Positions 16,608-25,257 of a stretch of DNA of 64,000 bases are shown one piece after another. The notes under the pieces are model-generated. The model was not told the origin of the DNA, ran no database searches, and saw nothing but the letters and a program-made list of their open reading frames with translations. The DNA is from DASSJT01 sp963715025 (GTDB lineage: Bacteria; Actinomycetota; Actinomycetes; Actinomycetales; Dermatophilaceae): NCBI GenBank assembly GCA_963715025.1, contig CAVQQQ010000001.1, forward strand, positions 248,001 through 312,000, written 5' to 3'. The position numbers and the translations under genes are program-made. How positions within the stretch are numbered: position 1 is the stretch's first letter; every line of letters starts with the position of its first letter.

Positions 16608-17636
16608 TCAGCGGGCGGCGGAGCCCTCAACGTAGTCGCTGTCGGTCTCCTTGATCCACGACATGAGCTTGCGCAGCTCCTTGCCGGTGGCCTCGATCGG
16701 GTGCTGGGCGCCCTTCTCGCGCAGCGCCTTGAACTCGGGCGCGCCCGCATCCTGGTCGTCGATGAACCGCTGGGCGAAAGCGCCGCTCTTGATCTCGGCC
16801 AGCACGGCCTGCATGTTCTCCTTCACGTGCGGGTCGATCACCCGCGGGCCGGAGACGTAGTCGCCGTACTCGGCCGTGTCGGAGACCGACCAGCGCTGCT
16901 TGGCGATGCCACCCTCGACCATCAGATCGACGATGAGCTTGAGCTCGTGGAGGCACTCGAAGTAGGCGACCTCGGGCTGGTACCCCGCCTCGACCAGCGT
17001 CTCGAAGCCGTACTGGATGAGCTGGCTCGCCCCACCGCACAGCACGGCCTGCTCGCCGAACAGGTCGGTCTCGGTCTCCTCCGTGAAGGTCGTCTTGATG
17101 CCGCCCGCACGCAGGCCGCCGATCGCCTTGGCGTAGGACTTGGCGAGGTCCCAGGCCTGGCCGGACGCGTCCTGCTCCACGGCGAGCAGCACCGGCACAC
17201 CACGGCCGTCGACGAACTCGCGGCGCACGAGGTGGCCGGGACCCTTCGGCGCGACCATGAGCACGTCCGACCCGGCCTCGGGCTTGATGTAGCCGAACCG
17301 GATGTTGAACCCGTGGCCGAACAGCAGCCCGGCGCCCTCCTTGAGGTTCGGCTGGATCTCCTCGGCGTAGACCTTCCGCTGGACCTGGTCGGGCGTGAGG
17401 ATGACGACGAGATCGGCCTCCTTGACGGCGTCGGCGACCGACAGGACTCGCAAGCCCTCGTTTTGGGCCTTGATCCGGGACCTGCTGCCCTCCGCAAGCC
17501 CGACCCGGACGTCCACGCCGGAGTCGCGCAGGTTGAGCGCGTGGGCGTGCCCCTGGCTGCCGTAGCCGATGACGGCCACCTTGCGCCCCTGGATGATGGA
17601 CAGGTCCGCGTCGTCGTCGTAGAACATCTCGGCCAT
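16608..17636 (-). CDS. ilvC: Ketol-acid reductoisomerase (NADP+), class I
   Basis: Isomerises and reduces acetolactate/acetohydroxybutyrate in Val/Leu/Ile synthesis. 342 residues, the short class I length. The NADPH-binding IGYGSQGHAHALNLRDSG lies near residues 24-41. VAPKGPGHLVRREF and the metal ligands in ETETDLFGEQAVLCGG and FECLHELKLIVDLM follow. The ATG at 17636 is the family start (MAEMFYDDDADL), with GGAG 12 nt upstream. It is third in the ilvB-ilvN-ilvC operon. The ilvN-ilvC gap (about 117 nt) carries one GTATGCCG octamer at 17694. Confidence 0.97.
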   Translation of the reverse strand: MAEMFYDDDADLSIIQGRKVAVIGYGSQGHAHALNLRDSGVDVRVGLAEGSRSRIKAQNEGLRVLSVADAVKEADLVVILTPDQVQRKVYAEEIQPNLKEGAGLLFGHGFNIRFGYIKPEAGSDVLMVAPKGPGHLVRREFVDGRGVPVLLAVEQDASGQAWDLAKSYAKAIGGLRAGGIKTTFTEETETDLFGEQAVLCGGASQLIQYGFETLVEAGYQPEVAYFECLHELKLIVDLMVEGGIAKQRWSVSDTAEYGDYVSGPRVIDPHVKENMQAVLAEIKSGAFAQRFIDDQDAGAPEFKALREKGAQHPIEATGKELRKLMSWIKETDSDYVEGSAAR

Positions 17637-17753
17637 GGTCGGCCACTCCTTTGTCGGTTGCGTTGCGTGCTGGGTGCGTTGGTCTGGTTGTGGGTATGCC
17701 GGTGGGCTGGCGAGCCTCCGCCGCACCAGCCGGGTGCGGCCTGCGGACGGCCC

Positions 17754-18266
17754 CTAGGCGCTGCGCAGGGCGCGGTCGGTGATGGAGCGGGAGCCGCGCC
17801 CCACTGCCACCATGCCCGACTGCACGAGTTCCTTGACGCCGAAGGGCTCGACGACCTCGAGGAACGCCCGAAGCTTGTCGGCGTTGCCGGTGATCTCGAT
17901 GGTGAGGGTGTCGGCGGCCACGTCGACCACCTTGGCACGGAACAGCTGGACCGTCTCCAGCACGTGGCTCCGGGTGTGGATGTCTGCCCTCACCTTGACC
18001 AGCAGGATCTCCCGCTGGACCGAGGCCGACGGGTCGAGCTCGACGACCTTGATCACCTCGACCAGCTTGTTCAGCTGCTTGGTGACCTGCTCCAGCGGCA
18101 GGGCCTCGACATCGACCACGACCGTCATCCGCGAGATCTCGGGGTGCTCGGTCGGGCCGACGGCGAGGGAGTCGATGTTGAAGCCGCGCCGGGAGAACAG
18201 GCTGGCGATCCGGGCGAGGACGCCCGGCTTGTTCTCGACGAGGACAGACAGGGTGTGCTTGCTCAT
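17754..18266 (-). CDS. ilvN: Acetolactate synthase small (regulatory) subunit
   Basis: 170-residue regulatory partner of IlvB. The N-terminal ACT domain (LSVLVENKPGVLARIASLFSRRGFNIDSL, split here only by length limits) binds valine for feedback inhibition, and the C-terminal domain contains EITGNADKLRAFLE. Its ATG shares a nucleotide with the ilvB stop (TGATG), giving tight translational coupling and equal subunit output. It ends 117 nt before ilvC. Confidence 0.96.
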   Translation of the reverse strand: MSKHTLSVLVENKPGVLARIASLFSRRGFNIDSLAVGPTEHPEISRMTVVVDVEALPLEQVTKQLNKLVEVIKVVELDPSASVQREILLVKVRADIHTRSHVLETVQLFRAKVVDVAADTLTIEITGNADKLRAFLEVVEPFGVKELVQSGMVAVGRGSRSITDRALRSA

Positions 18267-20146
18267 CAGGAGTTCTCCTCCGGCTGCTCGGTCGCTTCGT
18301 CCTCCTCGCGGTCCCACTGCGGGGCCGTGTCCTTCGCCACCTGGATCGCGTCGTTGCTCACGCCAGCGGGGACCATCGGCCACACCATCGCGTCGCGGTG
18401 CACCACGAAGTCGACGATCACGGGGACGTCGGTGATCTCCATCGCCTTCTGGATCGTCGCGTCGACGTCCTCGGGACGCTCGCACCGCAGGCCGACGCAG
18501 CCGTAGGCCTCCGCGAGCTTGACGAAGTCGGGCACCCGGCGCCCGACCGAGGTGTGCAGGTCGGTGTTGGAGTAGCGCTCGTTGTAGAAGAGGGACTGCC
18601 ACTGGCGCACCATGCCGAGGCTGGAGTTGTTGATGACCGCCACCTTGATCGGGATGCTGTTGATGACGCAGGTCGCCAGCTCCTGGTTGGTCATCTGGAA
18701 GCATCCGTCGCCGTCGACCGCCCACACGACGCGGTCCGGCTCGCCCACCTGGGCGCCCATGGCAGCGGGCACGGCATACCCCATGGTCCCCAGCCCGCCG
18801 GAGTTGAGCCAGGCGTTCGGCCGCTCGTACCGGACGAACTGTGCCGCCCACATCTGGTGCTGGCCCACGCCCGCGACGTAGACCGCCTCAGGGCCCGCGA
18901 TGGCCCCCAGGCGCTCGATGACGTACTGCGGCGCGAGCGGGCTGTCACCCTCGGCTTGCCCTGGGGAGGTGTACCCGAGCGGGAAGGTCTCCTTCCACGA
19001 GGCCGTCTGCTGGCGCCAGGCCTCGTAGTCGCCCAAGCGCCCCGCCTGGAGGTCTGCGGACACCTCGGCGAGGAGGTCGGTGATGACCGCCTTGCAGTCG
19101 CCCACGATCGGGACGTCTGCGACGCGGTTCTTGGAGATCTCGGCCGGGTCGATGTCGGCGTGGATCACCTTGGCCTCGGGGGCGAAGGACGAGAGCTGGC
19201 CGGTCACCCGGTCGTCGAAGCGCGCGCCCAGCGTGATCAGCAGGTCGGACTTCTGGAGGGCGGTCACAGCGGCGACGGAGCCGTGCATGCCGGGCATGCC
19301 GAGGTGGAGCGGGTGACTGTCGGGGACCGCGCCGCGCGCCATGAGCGTGGTGACGACCGGGATCTGGGTCAGGTCCACGAACCGGCGCAGCTCTTCGGAG
19401 GCCTCCGCGCGGATCACGCCGCCACCGACGTAGAGCACCGGGCGCCTGGCCTGGGCGATGAGCCGGGCGGCCTCGCGGATCTGCTTGCCGTGCGGCCGGG
19501 CCACCGGCCGGTAGCCGGGCAGCTCGAACTTCGGCGGCCAGGAGAACGTCGTCTGCGACTGCAGCGCATCCTTGCTGATGTCGACGAGCACCGGCCCGGG
19601 GCGGCCGGTGGAGGCGATGTGGAAGGCCTCTGCGATCACGCGCGGGATGTCGTCGGCGTGGGTCACCAGATAGTTGTGCTTCGTGATGGGCATCGTGATG
19701 CCGCGAATATCGGCTTCCTGAAAGGCATCGGTGCCGATCGCGGCGGACGAGACCTGCCCGGTGATCGCCACGATCGGGACGGAGTCCATGTAGGCGTCCG
19801 CGATCGGCGTGACCAGGTTGGTCGCTCCCGGACCCGACGTGGCCATGCACACGCCCACCTTCCCCGTGGCGGCGGCATATCCCTCGGCGGCGTGGCCCGC
19901 GCCCTGCTCGTGACGCACGAGGATGTGGCGGACCTTCACCGAGTCGAGCAGTGGGTCATAGGCGGGGAGGATGGCACCCCCGGGGATGCCGAATACGGTG
20001 TCGACGCTCATCGCCTCCAGGGAGAGCACGAGGCTCTGGGCACCGGTCACCACGGTGGGTGCCTTGGCGCGGGCCTGCTGAGCCAGCTGTGCTGGGGATG
20101 GGGCAGCCGGCGAGGGGGCTGCTGGCGTGGCGTTGCCGTCGCTCAC
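18266..20146 (-). CDS. ilvB: Acetolactate synthase large (catalytic) subunit
   Basis: Thiamine-diphosphate enzyme condensing pyruvate with pyruvate or 2-oxobutyrate. 626 residues. Landmarks: FGIPGGAILPAYD, the catalytic glutamate in VRHEQGAGHAAEGYA, SGPGATNLVTPIADA, the FAD region GMHGSVAAVTALQKSD, and the ThDP-Mg motif VVWAVDGDGCFQMTNQELATC. The N-terminus carries an Ala/Pro-rich extension of about 30 residues. It is first in the ilvB-ilvN-ilvC operon. An attenuator with a leader peptide and terminator lies directly upstream (20183-20282). Confidence 0.97.
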   Translation of the reverse strand: MSDGNATPAAPSPAAPSPAQLAQQARAKAPTVVTGAQSLVLSLEAMSVDTVFGIPGGAILPAYDPLLDSVKVRHILVRHEQGAGHAAEGYAAATGKVGVCMATSGPGATNLVTPIADAYMDSVPIVAITGQVSSAAIGTDAFQEADIRGITMPITKHNYLVTHADDIPRVIAEAFHIASTGRPGPVLVDISKDALQSQTTFSWPPKFELPGYRPVARPHGKQIREAARLIAQARRPVLYVGGGVIRAEASEELRRFVDLTQIPVVTTLMARGAVPDSHPLHLGMPGMHGSVAAVTALQKSDLLITLGARFDDRVTGQLSSFAPEAKVIHADIDPAEISKNRVADVPIVGDCKAVITDLLAEVSADLQAGRLGDYEAWRQQTASWKETFPLGYTSPGQAEGDSPLAPQYVIERLGAIAGPEAVYVAGVGQHQMWAAQFVRYERPNAWLNSGGLGTMGYAVPAAMGAQVGEPDRVVWAVDGDGCFQMTNQELATCVINSIPIKVAVINNSSLGMVRQWQSLFYNERYSNTDLHTSVGRRVPDFVKLAEAYGCVGLRCERPEDVDATIQKAMEITDVPVIVDFVVHRDAMVWPMVPAGVSNDAIQVAKDTAPQWDREEDEATEQPEENS

Positions 20147-20182
20147 GTCGTCACCGCTTTCAATCCATCGTCACGAGGTCAC

Positions 20183-20220
20183 AAAAAAACCCTCCAGTCC
20201 CGTGGCGGGGACCAAGAGGG
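20183..20220 (-). terminator. Rho-independent attenuator terminator upstream of ilvB
   Basis: On the minus strand CCCTC-TTG-GTCCC, a 6-nt loop, then GGGAC-TG-GAGGG form a two-part stem (20190-20220), followed by seven T (20183-20189). It sits 37 nt before the ilvB start and just downstream of the leader peptide and first hairpin. T-runs are rare in this genome, so this is the clearest intrinsic terminator in the window. Position and form identify it as the attenuator terminator. Confidence 0.85.
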
Positions 20221-20222
20221 CG

Positions 20223-20256
20223 GCGCGCTTGCTCTGCGGATGCAGAGCGAGCGCGC
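20223..20256 (-). promoter_or_regulatory. First hairpin of the ilvB attenuator
   Basis: GCGCGCT-C-GCTCTGC pairs with GCAGAGC-A-AGCGCGC across a 4-nt loop (14 pairs, one mismatch). It begins on the last base of the leader peptide stop codon (TAG at 20256-20258). A ribosome stalled on the Ile-Leu-Val-Leu codons would lie against its 5' arm and could prevent its formation, as in classic attenuation. How it alternates with the terminator is not worked out here. Confidence 0.65.
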
Positions 20257-20282
20257 TAGGTAAGTACGAGAATCCATGCCAC
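20256..20282 (-). CDS. ilvB leader peptide MAWILVLT
   Basis: GTG at 20282 followed by GCA TGG ATT CTC GTA CTT ACC TAG. Codons 4-7 are Ile-Leu-Val-Leu, written with ATT, CTC, GTA and CTT, several of them uncommon in this genome. GAGAGT (20289-20294) lies exactly 6 nt upstream, so the transcript should start at the GTG (leaderless), with a TTGACA -35 at 20313-20318. It is followed by a strong hairpin and a terminator. Regulation by branched-chain aminoacyl-tRNA supply is the natural reading. Confidence 0.75.
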   Translation of the reverse strand: MAWILVLT

Positions 20283-20288
20283 CCGTGC

Positions 20289-20318
20289 ACTCTCCACCGT
20301 TGCGAGGGCCGGTGTCAA
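20289..20318 (-). promoter_or_regulatory. ilvBNC promoter
   Basis: On the minus strand a perfect TTGACA -35 (plus-strand 20313-20318), an 18-nt spacer and GAGAGT as -10 (20289-20294; A2 and T6 conserved). The predicted start, 6-7 nt on, coincides with the GTG of the leader peptide at 20282. Confidence 0.65.
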
Positions 20319-20522
20319 CGCGCGAGACGGCGAGTCTCGCGATCCGGGACCGGCGACCGCGCCGCCTGGTGGTTCGCCCGACGCGCCGCCGGGGCCGCGC
20401 CCGACCCGCTGCCCCTCCGCTCGCTTGAACGGTCAACGAGAACCAGAATGGGCGCTGTCCGGGCCGAGACGCCAGCCAGCCGGCTGGCGAACAGCCCGCC
20501 AGCGTGTTGGAGGCATCAAACA

Positions 20523-20927
20523 ATGGATGTGGTGTTTCTCATCGGCCGAATTGTCTTCGCCTTCCTCTTCCTCGGGTCGGCCGTGGCCCACCTGACCCAG
20601 ACCAAGGCGATGGCCGGGTATGCCGGGTCGAAGGGCATCCCCTCGCCCGAGCTCCTGACCCGTCTCACGGGCCTGCAGATCCTGCTCGGCGGCCTCTCGG
20701 TGCTCCTCGGCGTCTGGGGCGACCTCGGCTCGATCGTGCTCCTCCTGTTCCTGGTCTCGACCGCATTTCTCATGCACGGGTTCTGGAAGGAGTCGGACGC
20801 CATGGCGAAGCAGATGGAGATGGTCCAGTTCAACAAGGACATCGCGCTCGCGGGCGCGACGCTGGCCTTCTGGTGGGCGTTCGACAGCGGCGCCGGACTG
20901 ACGATCACCGGTCCGCTCTTCGGCTAG
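20523..20927 (+). CDS. DoxX family membrane protein
   Basis: 134 residues with four hydrophobic segments (about 3-20, 45-65, 68-85, 105-125). It has the DoxX pattern FLIGRIVFAFLFLGSAVAHLTQ and IPSPELLTRLTGLQILLGGLSVLLG. The ATG at 20523 has GGAGG about 10 nt upstream. It is divergent from ilvBNC. M. tuberculosis Rv3005c, a DoxX protein of a redox membrane complex with SodA and SseA, lies at the same place near ilvB1; no SodA/SseA gene is in this window. A redox role is inferred from the family. Confidence 0.85.
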   Translation: MDVVFLIGRIVFAFLFLGSAVAHLTQTKAMAGYAGSKGIPSPELLTRLTGLQILLGGLSVLLGVWGDLGSIVLLLFLVSTAFLMHGFWKESDAMAKQMEMVQFNKDIALAGATLAFWWAFDSGAGLTITGPLFG

Positions 20928-21229
20928 GACTCCGACACCCGGTCCCCTGACCTGCGGCCGCGCGGCCGGAGGAGCTCTGGCCTGCGGAAGCACCCCTCTA
21001 TTGCTGCGCGTTGCTGATCATCCGCACTCATCCTCCTGGGCGTCCGATGTGCCTCTGGCGTGCCCTTGCGGACCGGAGGCAGGCGCCGGGGAGGGCACGC
21101 TTCGCAACGTCGCGGGGTGTCGTCCGTGGGCGAACCGGGACCAACGGCTCTGACCTTCGGAGCGGGCCTTCGCCAGAATTTGGAGGTGCCGGGAACGACG
21201 ACACCGGCACTCCACTGTGGAGGGACCCG
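20928..21229. other. 302-bp stretch without a recognised gene
   Basis: It holds a 14-bp palindrome CGGCCGCGCGGCCG (20955-20968) soon after the DoxX stop that could end that transcript, and the GGAGGG ribosome site of the next gene at its end. I see no convincing ORF, RNA gene or octamer copy in it. Confidence 0.5.
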
Positions 21230-21544
21230 ATGACCGAGCATGCGATGCCGCAGACCACGCACACGACCGAGATGCGCCAGGTCCGCGAGATGAATGCCGC
21301 CCTTGCCAGGCGTGGCGGACCCTCCGCCGGCTCGATCGGGGTCCGCGCGGGAGTGGCCCCCGACGCTGTGCTCCACCGGCTCCGGATTGCCGGTCCGCCC
21401 TCGTACCCCTACGTCTACGGCATCTTCATCCGGGGAGCCGAAACCTCGAACGATGCCCGGCGCGCCATTGTGGAGCTGCACACTGCGCAGCTGCGAGCGA
21501 TCAGCGACCAGCTGGGGCTCCGTGGCCACACCTGGGGCGTCTGA
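21230..21544 (+). CDS. Hypothetical protein, 104 residues
   Basis: ATG at 21230 with GGAGGG 5-6 nt upstream. Soluble, with two predicted helices (MRQVREMNAALARRGG; ARRAIVELHTAQLRAISDQLG) and a central YPYVYGIFIRG strand. No family recognised. It stands alone between DoxX and the convergent ilvD; its stop codon is part of an inverted repeat shared with the ilvD stop (21541-21593). Good start signals and codon composition support a real gene. Confidence 0.6.
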   Translation: MTEHAMPQTTHTTEMRQVREMNAALARRGGPSAGSIGVRAGVAPDAVLHRLRIAGPPSYPYVYGIFIRGAETSNDARRAIVELHTAQLRAISDQLGLRGHTWGV

Positions 21545-21593
21545 CCCGACCGGGCTGCCCCCGCCGCCGGCCGCTGGCGTTGGCTGGGGTCAG
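21541..21593. terminator. Bidirectional inverted repeat holding both convergent stop codons
   Basis: CTGACCC (21541-21547) and GGGTCAG (21587-21593) are perfectly complementary over 7 bp around a G+C-rich 39-nt loop. The TGA in the left arm ends the plus-strand hypothetical gene, and the complement of the right arm ends ilvD. It may terminate both convergent transcripts. Confidence 0.4.
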
Positions 21594-23290
21594 TCGCAGA
21601 CGGCGCCCTGGCTGGCCGACCTGACCAGTCTCCGGTACTTCGCCAACACCCCTCGGGTGTACTTGGGATCGGGGTGGCGGGCGCCCGCCTCGCGCCGTGC
21701 CGCCAGCTCAGCGTCGCCGACGATCAGATCGAGGGTGCCGCGGGCGACATCGAGGCGGATGCGGTCGCCGTCCTGGACGAACGCGATGGGCCCCTCGTCG
21801 ACGGCCTCCGGGGCGACGTGACCGACGCACAGACCGGTCGTGCCGCCGGAGAACCGTCCGTCGGTGAGCAGGAGGATGTCCTTGCCGAGCCCGGCTCCCT
21901 TGATGGCCCCGGTGACGGCAAGCATCTCGCGCATGCCTGGACCTCCCTTGGGGCCCTCGTAGCGGATGACCACCGCGTCGCCAGGGCGGAGTGTGCCCTG
22001 CTCGACGGCGTCCATGGCCGCGCGCTCCCCGTTGAAGACCCGGGCGGTGCCCTCGAACACGTCGTTGTCGAAGCCGGCCGTCTTGACCACGGCGCCCTCG
22101 GGGGCCAGCGACCCCTTGAGGATGGTGAGGCCGCCGCTGCGGTGGATCGGCTCCGCCATGGCTCGCACGACGTGGCCGTCGGGGTCCGGCGGCCGGAGGC
22201 CGGCGAGGTTCTCGGCCACGGTCTTGCCGGTCACCGTGAGGCAGTCGCCGTGGAGCAGGCCGGCATCCAGAAGCGCCTTCATGACGACCGGAACGCCGCC
22301 GACGCGGTCGATGTCCGTCATGACGAACTGGCCGAACGGCTTCACGTCGGCAAGGTGCGGCACTTTCGAACCGACGCGCTGGAAATCGTCGATCGACAGG
22401 TCGACCTCGGCCTCGTGGGCGATCGCCAACAAGTGCAGGACGGCGTTGGTCGAGCCGCCGAACGCCATCACGACGGCGATGGCATTGTCGAACGCCTCCT
22501 TGGTCATGATCTGGCGCGCTGTGATGCCGCGGCGCAGCATCTCGACCACGGCCTCACCCGACCTGCGGGCGAAGCCGTCGCGCCGGCGGTCGGTGGCCGG
22601 TGGCGCGGCGGACCCCGGCAGCGACATGCCGATCGCCTCGGCCACCGAGGCCATGGTGTTGGCGGTGTACATGCCGCCGCAGGCCCCCTCGCCGGGGCAG
22701 ATGGCCCGCTCGATCGCGTCGACGTCCTCGCGGCTCATCCGCCCGGCCGCGCAGGCGCCCACGGCCTCGAACGCGTCGATGATGGTCACCGTGCGCTCTG
22801 ACCCGTCGGAGAGTCTGGCGATCCCGGGGAGGATTGACCCGGCATACAGGAACACCGCTGCCAGGTCGAGCCGGGCCGCGGCCATGAGCATCCCGGGCAA
22901 GGACTTGTCGCACCCTGCTAGCAGCACGGACCCGTCGAGCCGCTCGGCGTTCATCACGGTCTCGACGGAGTCCGCGATGATCTCGCGGCTGACCAGGGAG
23001 AAGTGCATGCCCTCGTGGCCCATGGAGATGCCGTCGGAGACGCTGATCGTCCCGAACTCCAGCGGGTAGCCACCGGCGGCGTGAACCCCGTCCTTGGCAG
23101 CCTTGGCGAGCCGGTCGAGGGACAGGTTGCACGGGGTGATCTCGTTCCAGGACGAGGCCACCCCGATCTGCGGTTTGGCGAAGTCCTCGTCGCCGAGGCC
23201 TACTGCCCTGAGCATCCCCCGCGCAGCGGCCTTCTCGAGGCCGTCGGTGACGTCGCGGCTGCGGGGCTTGATGTCAGGGGTCTGCGTCAT
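21590..23290 (-). CDS. ilvD: Dihydroxy-acid dehydratase
   Basis: Fe-S dehydratase that makes 2-oxo acids in Val/Ile/Leu synthesis. 566 residues. Cluster and Mg-binding landmarks: TPCNLSLDRLA, LLAGCDKSLPGMLMAA, PGEGACGGMYTANTMASVAEAIG; later LLLTDGRFSGGTTGLCVGHV with the catalytic serine region. The ATG at 23290 is preceded by TAGACT (23297-23302) with a 6-nt gap and no ribosome site, so a leaderless transcript is expected. It is separate from the ilvBNC operon and convergent with the small hypothetical gene. Confidence 0.97.
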   Translation of the reverse strand: MTQTPDIKPRSRDVTDGLEKAAARGMLRAVGLGDEDFAKPQIGVASSWNEITPCNLSLDRLAKAAKDGVHAAGGYPLEFGTISVSDGISMGHEGMHFSLVSREIIADSVETVMNAERLDGSVLLAGCDKSLPGMLMAAARLDLAAVFLYAGSILPGIARLSDGSERTVTIIDAFEAVGACAAGRMSREDVDAIERAICPGEGACGGMYTANTMASVAEAIGMSLPGSAAPPATDRRRDGFARRSGEAVVEMLRRGITARQIMTKEAFDNAIAVVMAFGGSTNAVLHLLAIAHEAEVDLSIDDFQRVGSKVPHLADVKPFGQFVMTDIDRVGGVPVVMKALLDAGLLHGDCLTVTGKTVAENLAGLRPPDPDGHVVRAMAEPIHRSGGLTILKGSLAPEGAVVKTAGFDNDVFEGTARVFNGERAAMDAVEQGTLRPGDAVVIRYEGPKGGPGMREMLAVTGAIKGAGLGKDILLLTDGRFSGGTTGLCVGHVAPEAVDEGPIAFVQDGDRIRLDVARGTLDLIVGDAELAARREAGARHPDPKYTRGVLAKYRRLVRSASQGAVCD

Positions 23291-23355
23291 GGCCGGAGTC
23301 TATGCCGGTGTCCACTGCCTGGGACCGGTGTCTCGGCTGCCGGCCCGGTGAGGTC

Positions 23356-23877
23356 TCAGCCGCGCGGGACCGCGAAGTAGTCGAGACGTGCGTCGTCGTA
23401 GCCGAGGTCGGACCAGTGGCCCGAATAGCGCAGCACCGCCAGTGCGCAGGTCGGGTACCCCTCGGCCATCAGCCGGTGGGCCTGGACCGATCCCTCGCCG
23501 TCGGCCAGCAGGCTGGCCAGCGCAGGTAGGCCGGGTGCATGGCCGACCACGAGAACGACGCTGGCCTCGGGATCGGCTTCCCGGAGGACCTCGAGGAGCT
23601 GTTCAGGACCCGCCGTGTAGAGCCGCCGGTCCTCCCACACGTCAGCCTCGGCGCAGTTGCCCGCGACCCCTTGGGACGTCTGGACCGTGCGGGCCGAAGT
23701 CGAGCACAGGACGAGATCACAGCCGATGTCGTGCTCGGCGAGCCACCGGCCCGCCGCCGCCGCGTCACGTCGCCCGCGCGCGGTCAGCTCTCGTTCGTGG
23801 TCGGGCTTGCCCATGTCCTGCTCGGCCTTGGCATGGCGGAGCAGGACCAGGATGCGGTCCTCAGCGGCTCTCGTCAT
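23356..23877 (-). CDS. Phosphohistidine phosphatase, SixA-type histidine phosphatase
   Basis: 173-residue member of the histidine phosphatase (phosphoglycerate mutase) clan. The catalytic histidine lies in VLLRHAKAEQ near residue 15. LTARGRRDAAAAGRWLAEH and CSTSARTVQTS follow, and the second histidine is in VLVVGHAPGLPALAS. SixA proteins dephosphorylate phosphohistidine; actinobacterial members may have other substrates. It is upstream of ilvD on the same strand but ilvD has its own promoter. It is divergent from the Cds1-like gene. Confidence 0.85.
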   Translation of the reverse strand: MTRAAEDRILVLLRHAKAEQDMGKPDHERELTARGRRDAAAAGRWLAEHDIGCDLVLCSTSARTVQTSQGVAGNCAEADVWEDRRLYTAGPEQLLEVLREADPEASVVLVVGHAPGLPALASLLADGEGSVQAHRLMAEGYPTCALAVLRYSGHWSDLGYDDARLDYFAVPRG

Positions 23878-24042
23878 AGGACGAGCATGGCTTCTTGCAG
23901 GCGGGATGTCACCCTGTTGGGAGGGACGCCGGTGGCGCAGGCCCCGCAGACCGTCCGCCGCGCTAGGTTGGCGATGGCGAGGGCGTCAGGATCGCTCCTG
24001 GTCCGCCGGCGCCAGCCGTCCCACCGAACACCGGAGCCCACG

Positions 24043-25170
24043 ATGCAGCGGGATGTCCCGTCCACCGCGATCACCGCCCTGGTCGACGTCCGCCCCGAGG
24101 CGCCCGTCGACCGCGCCTGGCTGGACGAGGCGGTGCGCCGCATCCAGGCCGACGCCAACCGCAGCGCTGACACGCACCTGGTCCGGGTGCCGGTCGCCGG
24201 GTGCCCGGACGTCGACCTCTACCTCAAGGACGAGTCGACCCACCCCACGGGCAGCCTGAAGCACCGGCTGGCCAGATCGCTCTTCCTTTATGCCCTGTGC
24301 AATGGAGCGCTGCACCGGGGTACCACGGTGATCGAGGCGTCCAGCGGCTCGACTGCGGTGAGCGAGGCGTACTTCGCGCGGATGCTCGAGCTGCCCTTCG
24401 TGGCGGTCATGGCACGCTCGACCAGCGCCGAGAAGGTGGCACTTATCGAGCGCGAGGGCGGCCGGTGCCACCTCGTCGACGACCCTGGTGAGGTCTACGA
24501 CGTCGCCCGCCGGCTGGCCCGGGAGTGCAGTGGCCATTACATGGACCAGTTCACGTATGCCGAGCGGGCCACCGACTGGCGCGGCAACAACAACATCGCC
24601 GAGTCGATCTTCGATCAGATGGCACTGGAGCGGCACCCGGTGCCGGAGTGGGTCGTCGTGGGTGCCGGAACCGGTGGCACCAGCGCGACCATCGGCCGGT
24701 ACGTGCGCTATCGCGGCCTGGCCAGCCGCGTCTGCGTCGTCGATCCCGAGAACTCCGCGTTCCTTCCCGGGTGGCGCGGAGACTCCCCGGAGACCATGGA
24801 GGCGAGGGGGTCGCGCATCGAGGGCATCGGGCGTCCGCGCGTGGAGCCGAGTTTCGTGCCTGCCGTCGTCGACCGCATGATCGGAGTCCCCGATGCCGCG
24901 TCGATCGCAGCAATGCGGTTCCTGCGCGAGCGCACCGGGCTGCGCGCCGGTGGGTCGACCGGCACCAACCTCTATGGCGCCCTCCGGCTGGCCTGCGAGA
25001 TGACGGCCGCCGGCCGGGCCGGCAGCATTGTCTCGCTGCTCTGCGACGGCGCCGACAGGTATGCCGCGACCTACGACTCCGACACCTGGCTGCGCGAGCG
25101 GCGCCTCGACCCGACGCCCTACGCGGCGGTCCTCGAACAGGCCTGGGACCACGGGGTATGGACCGGTTGA
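24043..25170 (+). CDS. cds1: PLP-dependent cysteine synthase-family protein, Cds1-like L-cysteine desulfhydrase
   Basis: 375-residue fold-type II PLP enzyme. The PLP lysine lies in HPTGSLKHRLARSL, the carboxylate-binding loop in IEASSGSTAVSEAYFAR, and the phosphate-binding glycines in VGAGTGGTSATIGRY. The pattern and the region from RGNNNIAESIF match the actinobacterial Cds1 group (M. tuberculosis Rv3684), which breaks cysteine into pyruvate, ammonia and sulfide. The ATG at 24043 has GGAG 8 nt upstream. It faces a ubiquitin-like sulfur-carrier gene across a convergent gap. The activity assignment is by family; cysteine synthase activity cannot be excluded. Confidence 0.8.
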   Translation: MQRDVPSTAITALVDVRPEAPVDRAWLDEAVRRIQADANRSADTHLVRVPVAGCPDVDLYLKDESTHPTGSLKHRLARSLFLYALCNGALHRGTTVIEASSGSTAVSEAYFARMLELPFVAVMARSTSAEKVALIEREGGRCHLVDDPGEVYDVARRLARECSGHYMDQFTYAERATDWRGNNNIAESIFDQMALERHPVPEWVVVGAGTGGTSATIGRYVRYRGLASRVCVVDPENSAFLPGWRGDSPETMEARGSRIEGIGRPRVEPSFVPAVVDRMIGVPDAASIAAMRFLRERTGLRAGGSTGTNLYGALRLACEMTAAGRAGSIVSLLCDGADRYAATYDSDTWLRERRLDPTPYAAVLEQAWDHGVWTG

Positions 25171-25257
25171 GGGCGCGGCTGGGCTGAGTGCGGGGCCGAC
25201 GCAGCGCGCGGCCCGGCACTGCGTGCGTTATGGCTGGCCGGCCGCGCCTGCGGGCGG

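Noticed and set aside
20179..20277. 32-codon ATG frame as the ilvB leader peptide
   Set aside because: It reads through both hairpins and the T-run and lacks a branched-chain codon cluster; the overlapping GTG frame with Ile-Leu-Val-Leu fits far better.
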